Source: Arthrobacter pullicola (GTDB lineage: Bacteria; Actinomycetota; Actinomycetes; Actinomycetales; Micrococcaceae). From it: 64,000 nt of DNA. The position numbers and the translations under genes are program-made. Where the stretch lies: the NCBI RefSeq assembly GCF_014836875.1, contig NZ_JACSQC010000006.1:62001-126000 (forward strand), in the 5' to 3' direction. Under the pieces are notes generated by a model, which saw nothing but the letters and a program-made list of their open reading frames with translations, ran no database searches and had not been told where the DNA came from. Of the stretch, positions 8,521-18,650 are shown piece by piece (within the stretch, counting starts at the first letter, position 1; each line of letters begins with the position of its first letter).

Positions 8521-11500
8521 ATGAGACCTACGAGATGGAAGGCGGTGCTGGGAACGGCACTGTCAGCCGGCCTGCTGGCCGGCCCCCTGGCGGCACTGCC
8601 CGCCCACGCCGAGGAAAGCGCCGGCGGCATCATCATCAATGAGGCGTACCTGAGCGGCGGCAGCGCCAACGCTCCCTTCACCAACAAATTCGTAGAGCTC
8701 TACAACCCCACCAGCGCCCCGGTGAGCCTGGAAGGCTGGTCGCTCCAATACCGCGCCGCCGGAACATCCACGGCACCGTCCGGAATCGGCCGCCTGGCCG
8801 GAACCATTCCGGCCGGCGGCTACTACCTGATCCAGGGCGCCAGCAACGGGACCACCGGCACCGCACTCCCCACCCCGGATGCAACTATCGGGGCCAGCTT
8901 CTCCGGTGCCGCCGGGACCCTGGTACTGGCCAACCAGGCGGCTGCCGTCAATCCGCTCCCCACTGGCTCGGTGATCGGCCATCCCGGCGTCGTTGACCTG
9001 CTGGGCTACGGCACCTCCAACACGTTCGAGTCGGCAGCCGCCGCCGCGCCCGCCGGCAACAGCGACCCGAAGTCGCTGAACCGCACGGGATTTGCCGACA
9101 CGAACAACAACGCGGCTGATTTCACGCTCAGCGGCACAGTGACCCCAACCAATACCGCCGGCGGAGGCACAGGCCCCGTCGACCCGCCGGATCCCACCGA
9201 CCCTCCGGACCCAACGGATCCGCCCGCCGGAACCGTCGCCATTGCCGCGATCCAGGGCACCGGCGACGCCAGCCCGCTCGTCGGGCAGAGTGTCACCACC
9301 CGCGGCAAGGTCACCGCTGCCTACCCCACCGGCGGGTTCAGCGGCTATTACCTGCAGACCCCGGGAACCGGCGGCACGATCGATCCCGCCACCCACACCG
9401 CTTCGGATGGCATCTTCGTGTTCTCCGCAGCCACCGTAGGCCAGGTCGCTGTTGGCGACTACGTCGAAGTCACGGGCACCGTGGGCGAGTACTTCGGGCT
9501 CACGCAGCTCACGGTCGCCGCCGGCGCCCTGACCAAGCTCACCGAGCCGGCCGAAGAGGTTAAGCCCACCACCGTCGCCTGGCCTGCCACCGACGCGGAA
9601 CGGGAAACCCTGGAGGGCATGCTCCTTGCTCCCCAGGGCGACTTCACCGTCACCGATAACTTCTCCCTGAACCAGTACGCGGAGATCGGCCTCGCAGCCG
9701 GTACCGAACCGCTGGTCCAGCCCACCGCCGTCGCACCGTTGGGAACGCCGGAGCACGCGGCTGTTGCCGCGGGGAATGCGGCCAAGGCCGTGAAGCTCGA
9801 CGACGGCGCCACCACCAATTTCCTTGCTGCGGCGAACCAGTCCAAACCGCTGCCGTACCTGACCCCGACCGGACCAGTCCGCGTTGGGGCGCCCGCTGCG
9901 TTCACCACGAATGTGATCCTGGATTTCCGCAACAGCGCCTGGAAGCTCCAGCCGCTCACCGAGCTGACCCCGGCCAACGCGGCGGCGGTCCAGCCGGCGT
10001 CGTTCGAGAACACCCGCACCGCGGCACCGCAAAGCGTCGGCGGGAACCTCAAACTAGCGTCCTTCAACGTGCTGAACTACTTCAGCACCACCGGCGATCA
10101 GCTCTCCGGCTGCACGTATTTCAATGACCGTTCCGGCGCTCCGGTCACCGTCCGCGGCGGCTGCGACGCCCGCGGTGCGGCCAACGCGGCCAATCTGGAA
10201 CGCCAGCAGGCCAAGATCGTTGCGGCGATCAACGCGCTTGGCGCCGACGTCGTCGGTCTGATGGAAATCGAGAACTCCGCGGCACTGGGGCAGGACCGCG
10301 ACGCGGCGCTGGCCCACCTGACCGCGGCCCTGAACGCGGCGTCCCCGGGCACCTGGGACTACGTCCGCTCCCCCGCGGCCCTGCCCGACGCCGAAGACGT
10401 GATCCGCACGGCCTTCATCTACCGGACCGCGAGCGCTGAACCTGTTGGCGAATCCGTGATCCTCAATGACGAAAGCGTGTTCTCCAACGCCCGTGAACCA
10501 CTGGCCCAGGCCTTCAAGCCCGCCGGTGGAACGGACAGTGAGAGCTTCGTGGCAATCGCGAACCACTTCAAGTCCAAGGGTTCTCCCCCGGCCTCCGGGG
10601 AAAACGCGGACAATGGCCAGGGCGGCTGGAATGCCGACCGGGTCCGCCAGGCGCAGGCACTGGTTTCCTTCGCTGGCACCGTAGCGGCCGATGCGGGCAC
10701 AGAGCGGGTTTTCCTGCTGGGTGACTTCAACTCCTACGCCGCCGAAGATCCCATGCGCGTCCTGGCAGAGGCCGGCTACGTGAACCTGGGACAGGCCACC
10801 GGCAAGCACTCCTACGCCTTCGGCGGCCTGGTCGGATCCCTGGACCACATCCTGGCGTCCCCGGCAGCAGCCGAAGACGTCACCGGAACGGACATCTGGA
10901 ACATCAACTCCGTGGAATCCGTGGCTCTGGAATACAGCCGGTTCAACTACAACGTGACCAACTTCTACGCACCGGACGCCTACCGGTCCTCAGACCACGA
11001 CCCCATCCTGGTGGGCCTGGACCTGACCCCGGCCGAGGCGGAAACCACCGAGTTGAACCTGCTGAACATCAACGACTTCCACGGCCGGATCGACGGCAAC
11101 ACCGTCAACTTCGCCGGAACCGTTGAACAGCTCAAGGCCGCGGCACCGGAGGGCAGTTCACTGTTCCTCTCCGCCGGCGACAATATCGGCGCTTCCCTGT
11201 TCGCGTCCTCGGTGCAGCAGGACCAGCCGACCATCGACGTCCTCAATGCCTTGGGCCTGCGGGCCTCGGCGGTCGGCAACCATGAGTTCGACGGCGGTTT
11301 CGCCGACCTCACCGACCGGGTGGTTCCTGCCGCGGACTTCGAGTACCTGGGTGCCAACGTCTACCTCAAGGGCACCACCACCCCGGCGCTGCCCGAGTAC
11401 GCCCTCCTGGACGTCAACGGCGTGCAGGTGGCCGTGATCGGTGCGGTGACCGAGGAGACCGGCACGCTGGTCAGCCCCGGCGGCATCGCCACCCTGGAGT

Positions 11501-12996
11501 TCGGGGATCCGGTGGAAGCCGTGAACCGCGTGGCCGAACGCCTCGTGGCTGAGGGCCTGGCCGACGTCATCATTGCCGAATACCACGAGGGCGCCGGTGC
11601 GGGCACGCCCGACGGCGCCACCCTGGAGCAGGAAGTCGCTGCCGGTGGAGCGTTCGCGGAGATCGTGACGGAAACCAGCGCCCTGGTGGACGCCATCTAC
11701 ACCGGGCACACGCACAAGCAGTACGCGTGGGACGCGCCGGTTCCCGGCGTCGAGGGCAAAACCCGTCCCGTGGTGCAGACCGGGTCCTACGGAGAGTTCA
11801 TCGGCCAGATCGAGCTCGAGTACAACGCCGAGACGGACGAGGTGCTCTCCTACACGGCCGGGAACGTTGCCCGCACCGCCACCCCCGCGGCCGACCTGGT
11901 GGCGGCCTACCCGGCCGTTGCTGAGGTGAAGCGGATTGTCGACGCCGCCCTGGCGTTCGCGGCCGAGGTCGGCAACCAGCCGGTCGGTTCGGTGACCGCG
12001 GACATCACGACGGCGTTTACCGGCACCTCGCGTGATGACCGGTCCAACGAATCCACGCTGGGCAACCTGGTGGCGGACTCGCTGCTCTCCTCGCTGGGCT
12101 CACCTGAGCGCGGCGGGGCAGAAATCGGCGTCGTCAATCCCGGCGGGCTGCGGGCCGAGCTGTACTACGGCCCCGACGGCGTGATCACCTACGCCGAAGC
12201 CAACGCCGTGCTGCCGTTCGTGAACAACCTGTGGACCACCACGCTCACCGGTGCGCAGCTGAAGGCAGTCCTGGAGGAACAGTGGCAGCCGGACGGCTCC
12301 TCCCGTCCGTTCCTGGCGCTGGGCCTCTCCGACAACGTCACCTACACCTACAATCCGGATCTGGCCCGCGGCTCCCGGATCCAGTCGGTGACGATCAACG
12401 GCGCTCCGCTGGATACCGCCCGGGCCTACCGGATCGGCACGTTCAGCTTCCTGGCGCAGGGCGGCGATAACTTCACCACCTTCGCCGCCGGCACGGATAC
12501 CCGGGACTCCGGGCTGATCGACCGCGATGCCTGGATCAGCTACCTCCAGGCCAACAGTCCGGTCTCCCCCGATTTCGCCCGCCAGGGTGTGATCGTCAAG
12601 GGCGCTCCGGCCACCGTTCAAGCGGGTTCCAGCGTCGCCTTTACGGTGGAGAAACTGGACCTGACCTCGCTGGGCAGCCCGGCCAACACCACGCTTGCGG
12701 TGAGCTGGGTTCCGGCAGCCGGTGCAGCCACCGCCCTGGGTTCCGTGCCGGTAACCGGCGGAGCGGCGAGCGTTACCGCGGCCATACCGGCGTCGGCCTC
12801 CGGCAGCGGTTCGCTGGTCCTCACGGCGGCCCCATCGGGGACCACGGTGACGATTCCGGTCACGGTCGAAGCCGGACCGCAGCAGCCGACCTGCGTGCGG
12901 CCCATCCCGCCGAAAAACTGGTGGGACCTGCGCGGCTGGCTGAAATACGCGGTTGACTACGCGCGGTACCTGCTCTGCACGGTGGGCCGCGGCTAG
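8521..12996 (+). CDS. Secreted ExeM/NucH-type DNase fused to 5'-nucleotidase
   Basis: A 1491-residue exported enzyme that could degrade extracellular DNA and then dephosphorylate the nucleotides. Order: Sec signal peptide (1 to about 31, cut after AHA); lamin-tail domain (about 36-200); Pro/Asp linker PPDPTDPPDPTDPP; OB-fold domain (about 240-345); endonuclease/exonuclease/phosphatase domain (about 510-835) with LLGDFNSY and SSDHDPI; calcineurin-like phosphoesterase (about 845-1130) with NDFHGR, AGDNIGAS, GNHEFDGG and GHTHKQY; 5'-nucleotidase C-terminal domain (about 1150-1340) with NPGGLRAEL; a final Ig-like stretch and a Trp-rich tail. No LPxTG anchor is seen, so it is probably released. 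GAGGAG lies eight bases ahead of the ATG. Function is inferred from the domains. Confidence 0.92.
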   Translation: MRPTRWKAVLGTALSAGLLAGPLAALPAHAEESAGGIIINEAYLSGGSANAPFTNKFVELYNPTSAPVSLEGWSLQYRAAGTSTAPSGIGRLAGTIPAGGYYLIQGASNGTTGTALPTPDATIGASFSGAAGTLVLANQAAAVNPLPTGSVIGHPGVVDLLGYGTSNTFESAAAAAPAGNSDPKSLNRTGFADTNNNAADFTLSGTVTPTNTAGGGTGPVDPPDPTDPPDPTDPPAGTVAIAAIQGTGDASPLVGQSVTTRGKVTAAYPTGGFSGYYLQTPGTGGTIDPATHTASDGIFVFSAATVGQVAVGDYVEVTGTVGEYFGLTQLTVAAGALTKLTEPAEEVKPTTVAWPATDAERETLEGMLLAPQGDFTVTDNFSLNQYAEIGLAAGTEPLVQPTAVAPLGTPEHAAVAAGNAAKAVKLDDGATTNFLAAANQSKPLPYLTPTGPVRVGAPAAFTTNVILDFRNSAWKLQPLTELTPANAAAVQPASFENTRTAAPQSVGGNLKLASFNVLNYFSTTGDQLSGCTYFNDRSGAPVTVRGGCDARGAANAANLERQQAKIVAAINALGADVVGLMEIENSAALGQDRDAALAHLTAALNAASPGTWDYVRSPAALPDAEDVIRTAFIYRTASAEPVGESVILNDESVFSNAREPLAQAFKPAGGTDSESFVAIANHFKSKGSPPASGENADNGQGGWNADRVRQAQALVSFAGTVAADAGTERVFLLGDFNSYAAEDPMRVLAEAGYVNLGQATGKHSYAFGGLVGSLDHILASPAAAEDVTGTDIWNINSVESVALEYSRFNYNVTNFYAPDAYRSSDHDPILVGLDLTPAEAETTELNLLNINDFHGRIDGNTVNFAGTVEQLKAAAPEGSSLFLSAGDNIGASLFASSVQQDQPTIDVLNALGLRASAVGNHEFDGGFADLTDRVVPAADFEYLGANVYLKGTTTPALPEYALLDVNGVQVAVIGAVTEETGTLVSPGGIATLEFGDPVEAVNRVAERLVAEGLADVIIAEYHEGAGAGTPDGATLEQEVAAGGAFAEIVTETSALVDAIYTGHTHKQYAWDAPVPGVEGKTRPVVQTGSYGEFIGQIELEYNAETDEVLSYTAGNVARTATPAADLVAAYPAVAEVKRIVDAALAFAAEVGNQPVGSVTADITTAFTGTSRDDRSNESTLGNLVADSLLSSLGSPERGGAEIGVVNPGGLRAELYYGPDGVITYAEANAVLPFVNNLWTTTLTGAQLKAVLEEQWQPDGSSRPFLALGLSDNVTYTYNPDLARGSRIQSVTINGAPLDTARAYRIGTFSFLAQGGDNFTTFAAGTDTRDSGLIDRDAWISYLQANSPVSPDFARQGVIVKGAPATVQAGSSVAFTVEKLDLTSLGSPANTTLAVSWVPAAGAATALGSVPVTGGAASVTAAIPASASGSGSLVLTAAPSGTTVTIPVTVEAGPQQPTCVRPIPPKNWWDLRGWLKYAVDYARYLLCTVGRG

Positions 12997-13020
12997 TCCG
13001 CATTCGCTGAGCACTGACGA

Positions 13021-13067
13021 AGCGGCGCCGTCCGGGGGTCCACGACCACCGGGCGGCGCCGCTTTCT
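13021..13067 (+). terminator. Terminator after the nuclease/nucleotidase gene
   Basis: AGCGGCGCC at 13021-13029 pairs with GGCGCCGCT at 13055-13063, followed by TTTCTGT, 25 bases after the stop codon. Confidence 0.85.
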
Positions 13068-13251
13068 GTCCTAACCGGCACAAACAGGACAGGCCCGGGG
13101 CCAGAGAGAGGTAAGGCCTGGCTGGTCCCCAAAGCGGGTCTGCGGACGTAAAGTGGCGGCAGACGGGCGCTGCAACGCGGGGGCGCTGGGCACATCAGGC
13201 TGCCCTGCCGGAGCTGAGCCGCGCGGGAACCGCTATTTGGGGATTCGGGTC

Positions 13252-14124
13252 ATGGAACAGAACCACAGCCGCGCAATGCACGGCCGGACCGTCCTGGTCA
13301 CCGGCGCCACCAGCGGTATCGGCAAGGCGACCGCGCTCGGGCTGGCCGCAATGGGCGCGCATCTGGCGGTCATCGGGCGGGACCGGGGACGGACAGAGAC
13401 GGCCGCACAGGAAATCCGTGCAGCAGGCGGCGGGCAGGTGGACGTCTTTGTCGGTGACCTGGCTTCCCAGATGGACGTTCGCCGGATGGCCGGCGAGATC
13501 CTGGCGGCACTCCCCCGCGTCGATGTCCTGGTCAACAACGCCGGAGGGTACTGGAGCACCCGGCACGTAACCGCCGACGGGCTCGAGCGCACGTTTGCCC
13601 TGAATCACCTTGCGCCGTACCTGTTGACCCATCTGCTCCTGGCCCGGCTTCGGGCGAGCGCGCCCGCCCGGGTGGTGACGGTGTCCTCCAACGCGCATAC
13701 CTCCGGGCGGATCGACTTCGATGACCTCCAGGGCGAAAACTCCTATTCCGGGTCCCGCGCCTACAACCAGTCCAAGCTGGCCAATATCCTGTTCACCTAC
13801 GAACTGGCCCGGCGGCTGCAAGGCAGCCGGGTGACCGCCAACGTCCTTCATCCGGGGGTGGTGAGCACCTCATTCGGAGCCGAGGACCCCGGAACCCTGC
13901 AGCGCGTGTTCGTTCCGCTGCTGCGGCCCCTCATGCTGAGCGCGGAGAAGGGAGCGGCCACCTCGGTTTTCCTGGCTTCCGCTCCGGAGCTCGAAGGCGT
14001 CAGTGGCGTCTTTTTCACCAGAGGGAAGCCGCACAAATCCGCCAAGGACAGTTATGACCGGGCCGCTGCTGCACGGCTATGGCAGGTGAGCGCTGACCTG
14101 ACAGGCGTAGGCAGCATTCGGTAG
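13252..14124 (+). CDS. Short-chain dehydrogenase (retinol-dehydrogenase-like SDR)
   Basis: A 290-residue classical SDR that oxidises or reduces alcohol/carbonyl groups with NAD(P). It has the cofactor motif TGATSGIG near residue 20, NNAGG near 95 and the catalytic YNQSK (Tyr and Lys) near 170, preceded by the catalytic Ser in VTVSSNAH. The C-terminus resembles the retinol dehydrogenase/WWOX-like group. The frame is open further upstream but the ATG at 13252 gives the usual N-terminal length. It ends four bases before the convergent ctaD stop. The substrate is unknown. Confidence 0.88.
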   Translation: MEQNHSRAMHGRTVLVTGATSGIGKATALGLAAMGAHLAVIGRDRGRTETAAQEIRAAGGGQVDVFVGDLASQMDVRRMAGEILAALPRVDVLVNNAGGYWSTRHVTADGLERTFALNHLAPYLLTHLLLARLRASAPARVVTVSSNAHTSGRIDFDDLQGENSYSGSRAYNQSKLANILFTYELARRLQGSRVTANVLHPGVVSTSFGAEDPGTLQRVFVPLLRPLMLSAEKGAATSVFLASAPELEGVSGVFFTRGKPHKSAKDSYDRAAAARLWQVSADLTGVGSIR

Positions 14125-14128
14125 CTGC

Positions 14129-15880
14129 CTACTGCCGGGGATCGGGGTTCTTCGGATCGGTGGAGCCCATATCCGCGGCGCCCAGGACACTGGCCGCCAC
14201 GGAATCGGATTTCTGGTTGGCGCGCGGTTTGAGTTCCGGGTGGTGCAGGTCCAGGGCCGGCCGCTCCGACCTGATCCTGGGAAGCGACGTGAAGTTATGC
14301 CGCGGCGGTGGGCAGGAGGTCGCCCATTCCAGGGAACCGCCGAAGCCCCAGGGATCATCCACCTCCACCTTCTTGCCGCGCCGCCAGGTGATGTAGACGT
14401 TCCAGAAGAACGGGATCAGGGAGAAGCCCAGGATCATGGAGCCGATCGTGGACAGCTGGTTCATGCCGGTGAAGTTGTCCTCCACCAGATAGTCCGCGTA
14501 CCGCCGGGGCATGCCCAGCACCCCCAGCCAGTGCTGGATCATAAACGTCATGTGGAAGCCCAGGAACAGCAGCCAGAAGTGGATCTTCCCCAGCCGTTCG
14601 TTGAGCATCTTCCCGGTCCACTTCGGCCACCAGAAATAGAAGCCGCCGAACATCGCGAAGACCACCGTGCCGAAGACCACGTAGTGGAAGTGCGCGACGA
14701 CGAAATAGGTGTCAGAGACGTGGAAGTCCATGGGCGGCGAAGACAGAATGATGCCGGTCAGCCCGCCGAAGAGGAAGGTGATCAGGAAGCCCAGCGCCCA
14801 TATCATCGGCGTTTCGAACGTGATGGACCCGCGCCACATGGTGCCGATCCAGTTGAAGAACTTCACCCCGGTGGGGACGGCAATGAACATGGTCAGGATG
14901 GCGAAGAACGGCAGGAAGACCTGGCCGGTGACGTACATGTGGTGCGCCCAGACGGTCATGGACAGTCCGGCAATCGCAATCGTCGCAAAGACCAGACCTT
15001 TGTAGCCGAAGATCGGTTTGCGGCTGAAAACCGGGATGATCTCGGAAATGATGCCGAAGAAGGGCAGGGCGATGATGTAGACCTCAGGATGGCCGAAGAA
15101 CCAGAACAGGTGCTGCCAGAGGATCGCCCCGCCGTTCTCCGGATCGAAGATGTGCGCATCGAATTTGCGGTCTATTCCCAGCGCGAACAGGGCGGCAGCC
15201 AGCGGCGGGAAGGCCATCAGCACCAGAATCGCCGTCACCAGGGTGTTCCACGTGAAGATAGGCATCCGCCACATCGTCATTCCGGGTGCGCGCAGGCAGA
15301 TGATCGTGGTGACAAAGTTGACCGACCCCAGAATGGTTCCAAACCCGGACAGGGCGAGCCCGAAGACCCAGAGGTCACCCCCGATTCCCGGTGAGAAAGC
15401 GGTGTTGGACAACGGCGCGTACGCAGTCCAGCCGAAGGACGCGGCTCCCTGCGGCGTAACGAATCCGGACACGGCGATCAGCGAGCCAAAAAGGAAGAAC
15501 CAGTAGGCCAGGGCGTTGAGCCTCGGGAACGCGACATCTGGAGCGCCGATCTGCAGCGGCATCATCACATTCGCGAACCCGGCGAAGAGCGGGGTGGCGA
15601 ACATCAGCAGCATCAGGGTCCCGTGCATGGTGAACAGCTGGTTGTACTGTTCCCGCGATGCCACGATCTCCAGTCCGGGCTGGAAGAGTTCGGCGCGGAT
15701 GATCAGTGCCATCACGCCGGCCAGGCAGAAGAAGATGAAGGACGTGATCAGGTACAGGTACCCGACCTTCTTGTGGTCGGTGGTGGTCAGCCAGTCCACC
15801 ACCACCCGGCCCTTGGACACTGGGACCACCCGCGGCGGTACAGCTGTTCCGTCGTCGGCTGTGTACTTCAGAGTAGACAT
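14129..15880 (-). CDS. ctaD: Cytochrome c oxidase subunit I (aa3 type)
   Basis: Catalytic subunit of the heme-copper terminal oxidase, a 583-residue membrane protein with 12 predicted transmembrane segments. It reduces O2 to water and pumps protons. Visible motifs are the heme a ligand region [11 protein letters not shown], the Cu-B/cross-linked Tyr helix [10 protein letters not shown], the second Cu-B region [10 protein letters not shown] and the heme a3/heme a His pair [10 protein letters not shown]. The ATG at 15880 has AAGG eight bases upstream; the in-frame GTG at 15889 lacks a ribosome site. It is not flanked by ctaC, ctaE or ctaF, so it may be an extra copy or a dispersed subunit gene. 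Confidence 0.96.
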   Translation of the reverse strand: MSTLKYTADDGTAVPPRVVPVSKGRVVVDWLTTTDHKKVGYLYLITSFIFFCLAGVMALIIRAELFQPGLEIVASREQYNQLFTMHGTLMLLMFATPLFAGFANVMMPLQIGAPDVAFPRLNALAYWFFLFGSLIAVSGFVTPQGAASFGWTAYAPLSNTAFSPGIGGDLWVFGLALSGFGTILGSVNFVTTIICLRAPGMTMWRMPIFTWNTLVTAILVLMAFPPLAAALFALGIDRKFDAHIFDPENGGAILWQHLFWFFGHPEVYIIALPFFGIISEIIPVFSRKPIFGYKGLVFATIAIAGLSMTVWAHHMYVTGQVFLPFFAILTMFIAVPTGVKFFNWIGTMWRGSITFETPMIWALGFLITFLFGGLTGIILSSPPMDFHVSDTYFVVAHFHYVVFGTVVFAMFGGFYFWWPKWTGKMLNERLGKIHFWLLFLGFHMTFMIQHWLGVLGMPRRYADYLVEDNFTGMNQLSTIGSMILGFSLIPFFWNVYITWRRGKKVEVDDPWGFGGSLEWATSCPPPRHNFTSLPRIRSERPALDLHHPELKPRANQKSDSVAASVLGAADMGSTDPKNPDPRQ

Positions 15881-16014
15881 CAGCGCCACCTTGGATCCGC
15901 AGGATATTCAGCCCGGCCGCTGCACCAGTTCAACGCAGCCCGGTCTGCCTTGTACTGTAAAACCCCGCCCGAAGGCAGTCCAGAGTGGCGGCCGGTTTCC
16001 CGCTGCCGGAGCCG

Positions 16015-17247
16015 TTAGGTCTTCCGTATCCGGTCCCCGGCCCGCCAGACCGCCGCCGTGAGCGGCATGCCCGGCCGGTAGGCCAGGTGCGCGGCCGAGG
16101 GAGCGTTCAGCAGCTGCACATCCGCCCGGTGTCCGACGGCGATCGAACCCACCGCACGCTTGCCGTCTTCATCCACACCGGCGTGCCGGCGCAGGGCCAG
16201 TGCACCGCCGTAGGTAGCGGCACGGAGGGCCTCAGCAACGCTGAGCTCCATCTGCAGCACGGCCGTGGCGACGCAGAAGTTCATGGACGAGGTGTAGGAC
16301 GTCCCGGGGTTGCAGTTGGAGGCCAGGGCGACCTCGACGCCGGCATCCAGCAGCCTGCGGGCGGGGGCCAGCGGCTGCCGGGTGGACAGATCGCAGGCCG
16401 GCAGGCAGGTGGCCACGGTTCCGGGCTGTCCCGAGCCTGTCTGCGCGTCCCAGTCCCGCCAGGTCCCGGCGAGTGCCTCGACGTCGCTGTCCGCCAGGTA
16501 ATTAACGTGGTCCACGCTCGCGGCGCCGAACTCGACGGCCAGCCGCACCCCTGCGCCCGGGCCCAGCTGGTTGCCGTGCACCCGCAGTCCCAGGCCGGCG
16601 TCCCGGCAGGCGGTGAGCACCCGGCGGGATTGTTCCTCGGTGAAGGCGCCGCGCTCGCAGAACACATCCGCCCACTGCACATAGGGCCGCACGGCCGCCA
16701 GCATGGGGCCGCAGACCAGGTCCGTGTACTCCTCCGGGTCGCTTCCCGCCGGGACCAGGTGCGCGCCGAGGAACGTGACATCATCCACTACGGTGGACGC
16801 GATCCGGGCGCTGCGGGCTTCCTGCTCCACATCGAGCCCATAGCCGGTTTTTGTTTCGAGCCAGGTGGTTCCGCCGGCGGCAGCTTCGGCCTGCCGGGCC
16901 AGCAGCATCCGGGTGAGGTCGTAATCCCCGGCGGCGCGGGTGGCTTCGGTGGTGACGGCGATGCCGCCGGCAGCGTACGGCTCCCCTGCCATCCGGGCTT
17001 CGAATTCGGCGCTGCGGTCCCCGGCGAACACCAGGTGGGTGTGCGAATCCACCCAGCCGGGCAGCATCGCCCGCCCGCCGGCGTCGTGCATCTCATCCGC
17101 CGCCGGTGCCTCAGCGGCCGGACCGATCCAGGCGATCCGCTCGCCGTCGAACACCACGGCCGCGTCGGCAAGCACCGCGTCGCTGCCGCGGGCAGGATCC
17201 ATGGTGGAGAGCTCACCGATGTTGGTGATGAGGGTGGAGGGGCTCAC
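16015..17247 (-). CDS. hutI: Imidazolonepropionase
   Basis: HutI opens the ring of 4-imidazolone-5-propionate to N-formimino-L-glutamate, third step of histidine breakdown, in the cytoplasm. The 410-residue amidohydrolase carries the metal motif DSHTHLVFAGDR, the conserved KTGYGL and the HGNQLGPG region. It starts on a GTG overlapping the hutF stop by four bases, so it is the last gene of the coupled hutU-amidohydrolase-hutF-hutI set. Confidence 0.95.
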   Translation of the reverse strand: MSPSTLITNIGELSTMDPARGSDAVLADAAVVFDGERIAWIGPAAEAPAADEMHDAGGRAMLPGWVDSHTHLVFAGDRSAEFEARMAGEPYAAGGIAVTTEATRAAGDYDLTRMLLARQAEAAAGGTTWLETKTGYGLDVEQEARSARIASTVVDDVTFLGAHLVPAGSDPEEYTDLVCGPMLAAVRPYVQWADVFCERGAFTEEQSRRVLTACRDAGLGLRVHGNQLGPGAGVRLAVEFGAASVDHVNYLADSDVEALAGTWRDWDAQTGSGQPGTVATCLPACDLSTRQPLAPARRLLDAGVEVALASNCNPGTSYTSSMNFCVATAVLQMELSVAEALRAATYGGALALRRHAGVDEDGKRAVGSIAVGHRADVQLLNAPSAAHLAYRPGMPLTAAVWRAGDRIRKT

Positions 17248-18650
17248 GGTTGTCCTTTCGCTGCGGGTTCGCGGCCCGATGCCGTTTCGATTGTGCAGGC
17301 GGCAGCTTCATCGAGTTTCCGGATCGCTCCGGCCAGCAAAACCCCGGGATCGCCCAGCCTCAGATGCCGCCCGTGCCCGGCGGTGAGTGTGCCGCCGACG
17401 ACGACGGCGGTGACGTCCTGCGCGGTGGCGCTGAGCGCCAGCTGGGCCGGGTCGGAGCCGGCGGTCCGGGTGCTTGCCGGGTCCACGGCCATCAGGTCGC
17501 ACATGCGGCCAGCGGCGAAGCCCGGTGCCCGCCGGGCCTGGGCGGCAGCGCCGCCGTCGGACAGGGCAGTGTGCAGGGCAGCGGGGGTGAACCTGCCGCG
17601 GATGCCGGAGCCCAGCCGCTCGCCGTGCTCCAGTGCCCGCATCTCCAGCCAGGGGTCCAGGACGGCGTGCTGGTCCGAGCCAAGTGCGATGCGTGCGCCG
17701 GCAGCCGCGAGTGCCGCGGCGGGGCCGATTCCGTCGGCGAGGTCCGCCTCGGTGCTCGGGCACATCACCACGGTGGCTCCGGCACCGCCGAGCAGCTCGA
17801 TGTCCATGTCCGTGAGGTGGGTGGCGTGGACGGCGGAGAGCTGCGGACCGAGCAGGCCGTAGCGGTCCAGGAGCTGCACCGGGGTGAGGCCGGTTGCGGC
17901 TAGGCAGGCCTGGTTTTCGGCGGGCTGTTCGGAGACGTGGAGGTGCAGCGGCAGGTCCGGATCCAGTCCGGCGGCGATGACGTTCAGGGCTTCTTCGGGC
18001 ACGGCACGCACCGAATGAAGAGCCGCCCCGACGCTCACCTGCGCCGGGTCGAACTCGGCTTCGATGGCGGTCCGCAGGCCGGCCAGCCGGCGGAGCCAGG
18101 CTTCGGCACCTGCGTCTGCAAAGCGCCGCTGTTCCTGGTTCAGCGGCTGGCCGAAGCCGCCGGACAGGTAACAGGTGTCCAGCAGGGTCAGCCGGATGCC
18201 GGCAGTCTGGGCGGCGCGGCCCAAGGCCAGTTCCATGGCGTGCCCGGGGTAGGGTGTGCCGTCCGGGCGGTGGTGCACGTAGTGGAATTCCGCGACGGAC
18301 GTGTAGCCGGCGGCCACCATTTCGGCGAAGACAGCGGTGGCCAGTTCCTCGTAGAGTTCCGGGGCCAGGGCTCCTGCGGCCTGGTACATCGCCTGCCGCC
18401 AGGTCCAGAAGCTGTCCGCTCCCCCGGCGTGGGTTCGGCCGCGAAGCACGCGGTGGAAGGCGTGGGAGTGGGCGTTCGATGCGGCCGGAAACACGACGCC
18501 GCGCAGCACCAGGTCCCCGGGGCGCGCATTGGCGCCGGTTTCCACTGCGGCAACGACTCCGGCGGTATCCACGGTCAGCCGGACACCGGACGCCACCTCC
18601 CCGTCCCATACCGCCCGTTCGCACCACACTCCCCGGGCACGCGCAGTCAC
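17244..18650 (-). CDS. hutF: Formimidoylglutamate deiminase
   Basis: HutF converts N-formimino-L-glutamate to N-formyl-L-glutamate and ammonia, defining the five-step histidine pathway. The 468-residue amidohydrolase has the N-terminal metal motif NAHSHAFHRVLRGR, the family stretch DSFWTWRQAMY, HLHVSEQP and the C-terminal LGSDQHAV. GTG start, overlapping the upstream amidohydrolase stop by four bases; stop overlaps hutI by four. Its presence predicts that formylglutamate, not formamide plus glutamate, is the next intermediate, so a formylglutamate hydrolase is required. Confidence 0.95.
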   Translation of the reverse strand: MTARARGVWCERAVWDGEVASGVRLTVDTAGVVAAVETGANARPGDLVLRGVVFPAASNAHSHAFHRVLRGRTHAGGADSFWTWRQAMYQAAGALAPELYEELATAVFAEMVAAGYTSVAEFHYVHHRPDGTPYPGHAMELALGRAAQTAGIRLTLLDTCYLSGGFGQPLNQEQRRFADAGAEAWLRRLAGLRTAIEAEFDPAQVSVGAALHSVRAVPEEALNVIAAGLDPDLPLHLHVSEQPAENQACLAATGLTPVQLLDRYGLLGPQLSAVHATHLTDMDIELLGGAGATVVMCPSTEADLADGIGPAAALAAAGARIALGSDQHAVLDPWLEMRALEHGERLGSGIRGRFTPAALHTALSDGGAAAQARRAPGFAAGRMCDLMAVDPASTRTAGSDPAQLALSATAQDVTAVVVGGTLTAGHGRHLRLGDPGVLLAGAIRKLDEAAACTIETASGREPAAKGQP

